The notes under the pieces were generated by a model. That model had not been told where the DNA came from, did not search any database, and saw only the letters and a list, made by a program, of their open reading frames with translations. Of a DNA stretch of 10,869 bases, positions 1 to 7,185 are shown piece after piece. Position 1 is the first letter of the stretch, and every line of letters begins with the position of its first letter. The position numbers and the translations under genes are program-made. Source of the DNA: Euperipatoides rowelli (Eukaryota; Onychophora; Udeonychophora; Euonychophora; Peripatopsidae); the NCBI GenBank assembly GCA_003024985.2, contig PXIH01S0063946.1; one strand, 5' to 3'.

Positions 1-30
1 GGTTAAAACCAGTGGTTTAAACCACCCCGG
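1..30. repeat. Hyphenated dyad at window edge, probable end of a dispersed repeat
   Basis: The first 23 bases form two 10-bp arms, GGTTAAAACC and GGTTTAAACC, separated by AGT. The second arm is itself a palindrome and matches the complement of the first at 9 of 10 positions. A short, relatively GC-rich stretch follows to about base 50. The window cuts the feature, so its full size and class are unknown. Such dyads are common in dispersed repeats, which is an inference here. Confidence 0.4.
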
Positions 31-48
31 CCAAAACTCGCCAACCCT

Positions 49-518
49 GGTAATAAGAGTGCCATGTAAAAATTTTCATTTCACCATCTGACATTATTAT
101 GCTCTGGTGTCATTTTTATGTGTTTTACGTCAATATAGATAAATATAGCTTCTGTAAATAGCGTTGAATCCTCATAAACAGAACGAAAGAGGCCTGTAAA
201 TTAAAAATGAAAGTTTTAACTTATACGGCACTCTTACTTGGCACATATATCAGCCAAACTTTATTGATGTGTGATGTCATGTTTTTGTGTGTACCAGTCA
301 ATTTCCTAAAGTTTTGGGAAGCATGTCCAAGTAAGGGTGCCGTTTTGAAAAACAATCTTTTTAAGGAATTCTGATTCTATCCAAACAAGAGTGCCTGGTC
401 AGTTTTGCAATGCATTGTGGTAAATCTAAAGTTTACTAGCATGGAGCCGAACAAGAGCGTCCCACCCCCTCCCATTTCCCCTTAAATGTATGATAAAAAC
501 GCATGTGCCCTTGCTCGG
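49..518. repeat. Cluster of six degenerate copies of a CCAAGTAAGAGTGCC-like motif
   Basis: Related 13-17 bp sequences occur on the plus strand at 49-64, 327-343, 381-395 and 447-462, and on the minus strand at 225-241 and 506-518. The minus copy at 225-241 and the plus copy at 327-343 form a 17-bp inverted repeat with one mismatch and an 85-base gap. The shared core is AAG(A/G)G preceded by CC(A/G)A. No reading frame is supported across this stretch. It may be a decayed non-autonomous transposable element or a short-period repeat; I cannot name the family. Confidence 0.5.
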
Positions 519-520
519 CA

Positions 521-1680
521 TTTTATGGTATTGAAATCACTAAATTTAGGTCCAATGAAAGAACAGAAATAAAATATTATAAAAAAATTAAATTGACTAG
601 GATTGTTGAGATTCAATGTACACAAGTTCTAAGATAAATCCTTCAAGTTGTCCTGATCCAATAATAAAAGAAATAGTTAAATAAAAATTGCATAATTTTC
701 AGACCTATAGTAGCCTCTTCTCATTCTTGTATCGGAGAACTCTCACAGTGGATAATGAAAAAAAGTTAACAAATTTATAGTAAAAACATATTAGAATTTA
801 AAACAAATATTAAAAAACTAAAAATTAATGAAAACTATTTTGCTACTGACATGTTTTCAATTATTGATGTGGATTCTACTACAAATTACATTACGGTATG
901 TCAAATACAATTTTGATAAAAACAAAAAATACCTTTGTGTCTATTAAACGGCTTATTGTAAGTTTGTACTTAGGACGTAATTTCTACATATAATGGTAAA
1001 ATTTCCCAACAAAAAAGAGATATTTGAATAGGAATCGCCATTTCATCAATATATGCTAATATTTATATGGGAAAACTAGAAAAATATTTTAACAAAGACA
1101 AGTCTAGGTATAATTTGTTATGCAAGATTTATGGATTACGGTACCTTTATTTCCTAAAAAATTAAAAAAATCCGAATGCCAAAAATTCAGACCACCTGAG
1201 AAATCATCTTTCTTTAAGTGAACAAACAGAAAGATGCAGTGATGTTCTTTCATGTATCTCTATTTCTACTTACTGTACGTCCTACAACATAGTAAACGAT
1301 GTTGTAAATAAAACACCTTGAAGCTTGAAATTATAAAAAAAATTTAAAATAAACCATAGTAATTCACATTACACACAAAAAAATTAAAATAATGGACAAT
1401 ATTAAAATAAATATCACAAATAACATTAAAAATCAATCAATGAGAAGGATGAACCTGGTGTATAAGTTTATTCCTATACGATTTTAAATAATTTATTAGG
1501 CCACCTGATAATATAAATTTCATAAATCAGTTAAATGTGCTTGAAAAAAAAAGGGAAAGGCTAGACCCGTCAGCAAACTTGACCAGTGATCGTTATATTG
1601 AATTGAATTTTGTGTGTTTATTTGGAAAATAAATTAGGCTAATCACTACAAATTTAACTCTGTTACACAAAAAATGAAAC
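521..1680. other. AT-rich spacer without supported gene
   Basis: This stretch has many A and T runs and no reading frame with protein-like composition. The only hint is at 863-895, where one frame resembles the active-site neighbourhood of a retroelement aspartic protease but lacks the Asp-Ser/Thr-Gly triad. That could make it an outlying part of the pol remnant further right, but on its own it is weak. Confidence 0.6.
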
Positions 1681-1754
1681 ATGTACAAACATTTTTCAAA
1701 ATTTTCTTCTTTCTTTAGGCTTTCAATGCCTCTTATTTTTATTCAATGTCCCCA

Positions 1755-1840
1755 ATTTCACCTGGGGCTAGTAATGCCCCTCCTGGATCACTCCAGCGCC
1801 CCCTGGGGGGCGGGGCGTTTTTGCCCACTTTGGGAAAGTA
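1755..1840. other. GC-rich palindromic block
   Basis: A short stretch very rich in G and C sits in otherwise AT-rich DNA. It contains GGGGC and GCCCC arms near 1764-1780 and a near-perfect palindrome centred at about 1804, CGCCCCC followed by a run of G and then GCG. It includes several CpG dinucleotides. A frame is open through it (1681-1968), but the composition and palindromes argue against coding up to about 1860. It may be a separate insertion lying next to the retroelement remnant. Confidence 0.45.
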
Positions 1841-1889
1841 ACTTTAGTGGATTTACTGTAAATTCTGTAAGTAATTCAGAACATCGGTT

Positions 1890-2680
1890 TAAAATATTGT
1901 TATATAATTTTGAACTGTTTTCTTCTTTGGGATGTATTAAAAGACATACAGCCAAACACTATTCTTAACGGAGGGTACTATTCCAAATTTTTGCAAACGT
2001 CATGCAGTTCCTTTTACTCTTTTGCCAGCAAATGAAAAACAATTGGTTAAACTACAGAAACAGAGCATACTAACTCCCATTAAATTTTCTGATTGAGCAG
2101 CCCCAATTTTGCCAATAATAAAGAAAAATGGAGATATTAGAATTTGTGGGGATTACAAAATTTGATTAAACACAAATTTGAAAATAAATATCCCCTGCCC
2201 ATTATTGATTAAAACTTTTAGCTAAGTTACAGTATCTGGAGGAAATTTTTTTTTCAAAGTTGGATCTATCTCAAGCCTACAGCAGCTAAAAAGGGAAGTA
2301 TATTCTGCTTTAAAGTGCTTAACATATTACTCAGTGTTAGCCGCCCATTTATCTTTTGGTATAGCCTCTGCGCCAGCAATTTTCCAACAAGTCATGGACA
2401 GCATTCTCGCTAGAATCCAAAATATTGCATGTTATATTGGTGATATTATTGAGTACGACTAAAGACAAATACCTTGTCGACCTCAAAATGCACTCCATGC
2501 CTTATTAAATACAGTAATTCATATAAATTTAAATAAATGGGATTTTTTTAAGGGAGAGATAGAGTACCGTGATTAATGCAGAGGGGGTCCATTTCTCTAC
2601 AGCTAACCTTATCAGAAAACTGTGGATCAACTTTGCTCCATTTTAGGATTAATATGCTATTAGAGGAAATTTATTTCAGC
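1890..2680 (+). pseudogene. Ty3/Gypsy-type reverse transcriptase remnant, broken
   Basis: Short translated blocks appear in the order and spacing of a Ty3/Gypsy reverse transcriptase. There is an N-terminal region up to 1968, KKNGDIRICGDYK at 2121-2159, SKLDLSQAY at 2254-2280 and SFGIASAPAIFQQVMD at 2352-2399. The catalytic box at 2433-2444 reads YIGD; this family normally has Y/F-x-D-D, so one catalytic aspartate is replaced by glycine. The blocks lie in different frames, with changes near 1970, 2200 and 2300, and in-frame stops occur at 2094, 2163 and 2460. It is an old dead copy. No long terminal repeats, integrase or gag could be recognised around it. In the family the enzyme copies element RNA into DNA; this copy cannot. 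Confidence 0.9.
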
Positions 2681-2714
2681 TTTACGATCTAAAGTTTCTA
2701 ATTTAAACAAACTG

Positions 2715-3160
2715 TTGTGCAAAAATACAAAATGGGTTTTGGACTCTGTGGCATGCCAGGAATTTAATATACCTGTAATAAAAAAGGCAATCACATCTGA
2801 TATTGTACTTACACATTATGACCCTACCCTTCCCATCATTGTAGCCTCTGATGCTTCACCCTGGGGTTTATGCGCAGTACTATCATATGCCTACCCGGAT
2901 GGATTTGAAATACCTATAATGTTTGCTTCCTGTTCGTTGGCAGCTGCTGAAAATAATTAAATTAGACCAGGAAGTTTTAGAGATAATTTTTGCCGTCAAA
3001 AAATTCCATTTATTTTTGGAAGACAGTTTATTTTGTATATTGACCACAAACCATTAACTTGTATACTCAAGATGGAAAGAAGATACCACCATTAGCTACC
3101 GCATGCTTACAACGATGGGCGATAATATTAGCATTGTACAATTATGGCATTGTTCATAAA
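2715..3160 (+). pseudogene. Ty3/Gypsy RNase H remnant, downstream part of the same pol
   Basis: This continues the reverse transcriptase remnant. The open frame from 2715 carries the connector region and then ASDASPWGLCAVLS at about 2844-2885, which includes the first RNase H aspartate (codon 2850-2852). It stops at 2958. The homology continues in another frame as LDQEVLEIIFAVKKFH from 2962, in a third place as IDHKPLTCIL at 3039-3068, and in yet another frame as LQRWAIILALYNYG from 3107. At least three frame changes therefore occur within 450 bases. The 81-codon open stretch is a surviving fragment, not a gene. RNase H normally removes the RNA strand during reverse transcription. Homology fades at about 3160-3195 and no integrase follows. 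Confidence 0.88.
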
Positions 3161-3195
3161 ACCATTTGCTAAGTTATTGGGAGTAGCGGTTAAGA

Positions 3196-3605
3196 TTGTA
3201 GTGGACAATGGGTGAGCATATGCCAAGTCAGTGTTACCTCTATAAAAAAAAAAATATGCCAGAATTTAGTTAAGCATAGCTACTATGATTTTTAAATTAT
3301 TGTTTATTAGTAAGATCAGGACAAATGCAAATATATATGCATTATATTATTTGTGATACTCATTATTTAAATAAACTTCTAAGTATTCTCCAAACCTAAT
3401 CCAATTATATTAATTTTCAAGCATAAGCAATGTTATTTAATTGTCTTGAATCAGTATTGAATAAAATATTTAAAAAAATTTATTAAGAGAATTTGGCCTT
3501 TATTAAAAATGTGTGTCAATGGAATTGAGCGGAACCTGTGTGTCACACTATACTCAAATGATTCAGCAGAAACTCTAGTTATTGAAAAGATTGCTTTAGC
3601 CTAAT
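3196..3605. other. AT-rich sequence upstream of the zinc-finger exon, probably intron
   Basis: No coding potential is visible. Because a strong acceptor follows at 3634, this stretch is best read as the 3' part of an intron whose upstream exon and donor site were not found in the window. A(n) runs occur near 3245 and 3470. Confidence 0.55.
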
Positions 3606-3634
3606 GGCTGGTTTTTCTCTTCTTTTTCTTTCAG
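3601..3634 (+). promoter_or_regulatory. 3' splice acceptor with branch point and polypyrimidine tract
   Basis: The sequence has CTAAT at 3601-3605, a fit to the yUnAy branch consensus with its adenine at 3604. Then comes an almost pure pyrimidine tract (3611-3632) and CAG ending at 3634. The branch-to-acceptor distance of 30 bases is ideal. The upstream ATG at 3604 is therefore probably intronic and overlaps the branch point, so it is not the start of the protein. Confidence 0.85.
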
Positions 3635-3636
3635 TT

Positions 3637-5880
3637 ATGGCTAATAATCAAGGTCCTGATTTTGATGATATTCCAGAAGTGAGCCTACCAAAACTGCCTG
3701 TTGATGCGATACCAGAACACAATAAAAACAATGATCAAAACTCACCAAAAACTAACAAATGTTTTGATAATCCACTTCTACATTTATCTTCATCAATGAC
3801 TATAATGAATGAACCTCAAAATAAGGAAACTGATGTTAAAAACATTGGACGATCCAACAAATCCTTAAAGGTATCATTTTCTTTGAACGCTAAACCTGAA
3901 TTAATTACTCTCACACCAATTTCTCCCAAAGTTGGATCGTTGGCGATTACCTCTTCAACATCACTTTTCTCTCTCTCCTTTTCACCAAGATCCAAAATCT
4001 CTCAGAATGATATACCTCAAGCAATTTCAAATTCAGAGTTTTTAAAATTGACTGCCTCTTCATCTAATTTTACCTCTGATTTGTCTCACAAACTAATTAT
4101 CAAAAGAGTCCTTCCTCCTTATAGAGCACCTTCACCTCCTAAAATGTTTAACATAAAAATCCCTATAGGAGGTTATCGCTGTTTGGACTGTTTTGATGTT
4201 TTCTCATTGGCGAACAGTTTGTCTGAACATTTGCAACGCCGTAGCATGAAAATACTTATTGACTGTGAATATTGTAAAAAAAATCTAACTTTTTATAATC
4301 GTTGTAGTCTTTTAGAACATTATCGTTATCATAAGTGTTTTAAACAGAATTTAAATTTAGATAATTGTATCATTGCCCCGCTTTCTCAGAATTCTATAAC
4401 TAGTGTTTCTGATATTAGCAAAAGTAATTCACTTTGCATAAACAATATGTCAAGTAAAGATAATGAAACATTAAATTGTAAGTGCACTGAATGTGCTGAA
4501 ATATTTGATAACTTCCAAGACTTAGAAGATCACTTTAGAGGACAAATATCTGCTCTTTCTGGTAATCTGTGTGATATATGTCAACTTATATGCCCAACTA
4601 AATGTAGTCTCTCTGCACATCACCGAATTCATGCACAGCAAACTCCATGTATATGTCCTGAATGTGGGTGTATTGTAGACGAATGGCATGTTTTTCAACA
4701 TCATCTTTTAATTAAATGCATGCATTTTTCTCGAACCGTAGGTTATAAATGCTCTGTGTGTTTTATAATCTACCCTAATATGGTTTTATTAAAGCACCAT
4801 ATGTTTGATTCTCATTCAGAAGCGTATTATAAGTGTCAGGTTTGCTCCATGGTTTTTAAAACAATCACAAATTTTGAATTACATAAACAAGTGCATGCTA
4901 ACAGAACAATATCTTTCAAACTGGTTTTTAAATGTCCCATCTGTAAAAAAGTATTTGATAGTAGTGATTATCTCCATAGTCATTCTGATGTCCATTTAGC
5001 TCAGCTAGCCAAATCCTGTTTGTATATGTTTAAGTGTTTAGAATGTTTTGCACTGCTAGATAACAAAGCTCTATTATGCAGTCACATGAGAACTTTTCAT
5101 ACTCAGTTATCACTAAAGGAGATTTGCTTGACATGTGGGTCCCTGTTCCAGAATAAACGAGTTTTAAATGAACACTACCAGTTACTCCATGCAGAAAAAA
5201 TAGATTCATCAAAAAGCATACCACCAGTCCTGATTAATTGTGAAGATTGTTCTATGATATTTTCTAGTCCAAACTCACTTCTTACTCATAGGAATAACTG
5301 TCACCTTTACAAATGCTGTGCATGTTACAATATGTTTAAAGGTGCGAAGGATTTAAGCGAACATGGCAAGCGTCATTTAGAAGCTGGTTTGTTTATTTGC
5401 TTACTTTGCTCCAACCTTGTTTTGAATCTTCGAGAAACTCTTTCAAAACATTTGACGACACATTCAGAAGCCGATATTGGAAAACCTTGTCACCATTGTA
5501 ATACCACTTTTGTCAATAAAGAAGAGATGTTAAATCATCTAAAAAATCTACATTTTCTTGCTGCTCTTTCTTGCCCTAAATGTGATGTTAAATTTGAAAC
5601 TGAAATTGGTCGAAGTTGTCACATTGAGATTGTTCATAAAGAACATAAACAACGGCTTACCTGTTGGTTTTGCAAGGGAACTGATTTTAGTGAACTTGCT
5701 TTATTAAAAGAGCACATTAATTCAAGTCATAAAATTCCTCTCAAAGAAATCGATTTTTCCAAATTGTATCAGAACTGTAGGAAAAAAACCCCGAAATTAC
5801 CAGGTAAAAAAGAATCAAGTAAAAGATCTGCTGAAAATACACTAGCAAATGATTCAAAAAAATTAGCTATTGATGGATAA
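3637..5880 (+). CDS. ZNF532/592/687: Multi-C2H2 zinc-finger protein of the ZNF532/ZNF592/ZNF687 family
   Basis: The frame encodes 747 residues from ATG 3637 to TAA 5880. An in-frame ATG at 3604 would add 11 residues, but it lies upstream of a strong splice acceptor. The chosen start puts PDFDD at residues 7-11, matching the conserved N-terminal PDFDD of the vertebrate family. Residues 12-170 are low-complexity and rich in Ser, Pro and Asn. I count 16 fingers between residues 182 and 698: finger 1 C182/C185/H198 and finger 3 C283/C286/H299 lack a normal last histidine; finger 2 is C210/C213/H228/H232; finger 5 (from C340) is C2HC-like; fingers 4 and 6-16 are ordinary C2H2. The block RRSMKILIDCEYCKKNLTFY after finger 1 is the family hallmark. 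A basic Lys/Arg-rich tail (699-747) may be a nuclear signal. Vertebrate relatives partner with ZMYND8 in a chromatin co-regulator complex; the same role here is inference. Linkers are not the TGEKP type of KRAB-type arrays. The exact one-to-one orthologue is uncertain, since the vertebrate trio arose by duplication. Confidence 0.92.
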   Translation: MANNQGPDFDDIPEVSLPKLPVDAIPEHNKNNDQNSPKTNKCFDNPLLHLSSSMTIMNEPQNKETDVKNIGRSNKSLKVSFSLNAKPELITLTPISPKVGSLAITSSTSLFSLSFSPRSKISQNDIPQAISNSEFLKLTASSSNFTSDLSHKLIIKRVLPPYRAPSPPKMFNIKIPIGGYRCLDCFDVFSLANSLSEHLQRRSMKILIDCEYCKKNLTFYNRCSLLEHYRYHKCFKQNLNLDNCIIAPLSQNSITSVSDISKSNSLCINNMSSKDNETLNCKCTECAEIFDNFQDLEDHFRGQISALSGNLCDICQLICPTKCSLSAHHRIHAQQTPCICPECGCIVDEWHVFQHHLLIKCMHFSRTVGYKCSVCFIIYPNMVLLKHHMFDSHSEAYYKCQVCSMVFKTITNFELHKQVHANRTISFKLVFKCPICKKVFDSSDYLHSHSDVHLAQLAKSCLYMFKCLECFALLDNKALLCSHMRTFHTQLSLKEICLTCGSLFQNKRVLNEHYQLLHAEKIDSSKSIPPVLINCEDCSMIFSSPNSLLTHRNNCHLYKCCACYNMFKGAKDLSEHGKRHLEAGLFICLLCSNLVLNLRETLSKHLTTHSEADIGKPCHHCNTTFVNKEEMLNHLKNLHFLAALSCPKCDVKFETEIGRSCHIEIVHKEHKQRLTCWFCKGTDFSELALLKEHINSSHKIPLKEIDFSKLYQNCRKKTPKLPGKKESSKRSAENTLANDSKKLAIDG

Positions 5881-6760
5881 ATTATTTAGTTTTAAACCTG
5901 ATGAAACTTTTTAGAATGAATCCTCTACTAATTTCCAGAATTTATTTTTCAACACAAAAATATAATAATTGATATTCGTTGTTAAGAATGTTTTTTTTTT
6001 TTTAATTATTCTACTGATTCATTATAGAAATTTAGAAGTAAGTCCTTTAAAATAGCTTAGTCCATAACCTGATAGTATTAACCTTGAAATATGTTTACTA
6101 AATTGCTAAATTATACTTTTGATGATGAATCATTAACTCATATAGAAACATTTTCATTGATATTTAAATGATACAGTTTTAAAGCCAAAAGAGTGGTCAT
6201 GCAAAATTTATCAAATATTATTCTTTGATATGGGTTTTATTACCTTACCTATGATATTATGTTAATGCAACAACCTCTACCCTACTGTGAGGGTGGTGGA
6301 GACTATTAGGTCGTCTCCTTGCTGATGTGTCTTGATAGGTTGAAAACAGTAAGCTATGCACAACCCAATAAGATCACAGAAGCCAAATTCCAACCTTATA
6401 AATAGAATAGCTTGTCTTCCAAGTTTTTTTTTTTATATTTAATTAACCTTCCTCTTCCCATTTTATTAGTATTCACCTATCTGTGGCCATTTAGTTTAAC
6501 TCCATTTTAATTGAAATTTTGATTCTTCAGAGAAATATTTGGCATTGTCAAATTTGCCACAGAGTTGAATATGTTTAGGGATAATAAATTATAATGATTA
6601 TTTATAGTTGATTAATTGCCACACATACTGTATTTTGCCATATTATTGTTGAATTTTAAACATGTAACATTTTTAGTCTTCTGTTATCATTATCTTGTCA
6701 TTTATTTGAAATGTTTCTTGTTATAATATACTGCCTAAATAAAAATGTAATGTTTTCTAC
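5881..6760 (+). other. Probable 3' untranslated region of the zinc-finger gene
   Basis: AT-rich sequence without coding potential follows the stop codon directly. It contains T12-class runs near 5990 and 6430. AATAAA signals occur at 6583-6588 and 6738-6743. The second is followed by a T/G-rich stretch (TTTTCTACAATTTGTT), which makes a transcript end near 6760 plausible. In DNA this AT-rich the hexamer alone is weak evidence. Confidence 0.5.
6738..6743 (+). terminator. Candidate polyadenylation signal AATAAA
   Basis: A canonical hexamer lies 858 bases after the stop codon, with T/G-rich sequence 10-30 bases downstream. An alternative hexamer is at 6583-6588. Further hexamers beyond 7186 are probably chance matches. 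Confidence 0.45.
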
Positions 6761-6841
6761 AATTTGTTATTTGAGCATTATTTATGATAACTCAAAACTT
6801 TGATTTTGATAGTTACAGTAAATCATCATGAAGAATAAAAC

Positions 6842-6856
6842 AATAGAAATGTCTGT
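6842..6856. repeat. Left target-site duplication of the SINE
   Basis: AATAGAAATGTCTGT is repeated exactly at 7171-7185, immediately after the poly(A) tail. A 15-of-15 match bracketing the element is the expected footprint of LINE-driven insertion. Confidence 0.92.
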
Positions 6857-7170
6857 GGCGAAGAGTAGTAGCCCAGTCGAAGAGTAGTAGCCCAGTCGGT
6901 AACATCCTGAGCTGCTGTTTCTCAAGACACAGATCCTGGGGACAGGTTACATCCCCGGGAGCTACAGTACCGTTCCAGTTTTTTCGTACTCGGTTGCCAG
7001 GGAACGCTTTTTCCAACACACTTTCGATAGTCAAATGTCGTGGGTGGAGAATTGCGCCTACCAAACCCGTCTTAAAAATGTTAGCCTGGAGCCGGGATTC
7101 GGGCGCTTTATAAGAACCATTCTCTTAATTCCAGATAATTCAAAAAAGGAAAGAATTAAAAAAAAAAAAA
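6857..7170 (+). mobile_element. tRNA-derived SINE, full insertion with tail
   Basis: This 314-bp element is clearly richer in G, C and CpG than its surroundings. It carries a box A match, TAGCCCAGTCGG, at 6888-6899, and a box B-like GGTTACATCCC at 6945-6955 (two differences from GGTTCGANNCC). These are the internal RNA polymerase III promoter parts of a tRNA-derived head. A non-tRNA body of about 180 bp follows and then an A-rich tail ending in A13 (7158-7170). Perfect 15-bp direct repeats flank it. The 5' end carries a 19-bp tandem duplication. The minus-strand open frame over it is a shadow. I do not recognise the body family. The intact flanks and retained CpGs suggest a fairly recent insertion, next to the 3' end of the zinc-finger gene. 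Confidence 0.88.
6861..6898 (+). repeat. 19-bp perfect tandem duplication in the SINE head
   Basis: AAGAGTAGTAGCCCAGTCG occurs twice back to back (6861-6879 and 6880-6898). Each copy contains most of box A, but only the second continues into the full GTCGG end and the rest of the tRNA-like region. Confidence 0.95.
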
Positions 7171-7185
7171 AATAGAAATGTCTGT
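7171..7185. repeat. Right target-site duplication of the SINE
   Basis: Exact copy of the 15-bp sequence at 6842-6856, starting directly after the A-tail. The exact border between tail and duplication is ambiguous by the two leading A residues. Confidence 0.92.

Noticed and set aside
1681-1968. 95-codon open frame on the plus strand as a gene
   Set aside because: Its first 60 codons cover a GC-rich palindromic block and do not look like protein. Only the last part resembles the N-terminal edge of the retroelement reverse transcriptase, in a broken context.
500-3600. Long terminal repeats flanking the retroelement remnant
   Set aside because: No long direct repeat pair was found by eye on either side of the pol remnant; they are probably lost or too decayed.
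3604-3636. Hydrophobic MAGFSLLFLSV as a signal peptide
   Set aside because: These residues are translated polypyrimidine tract from the intron; a nuclear zinc-finger protein is not expected to be secreted.
4522-5224. Open frames on the minus strand and in the second plus frame within the zinc-finger exon
   Set aside because: They overlap the well-supported zinc-finger coding frame and have no features of their own.
6813-7064. 83-codon open frame on the minus strand
   Set aside because: It lies almost wholly within the SINE, antisense to its polymerase III promoter, so it is a shadow of the repeat.
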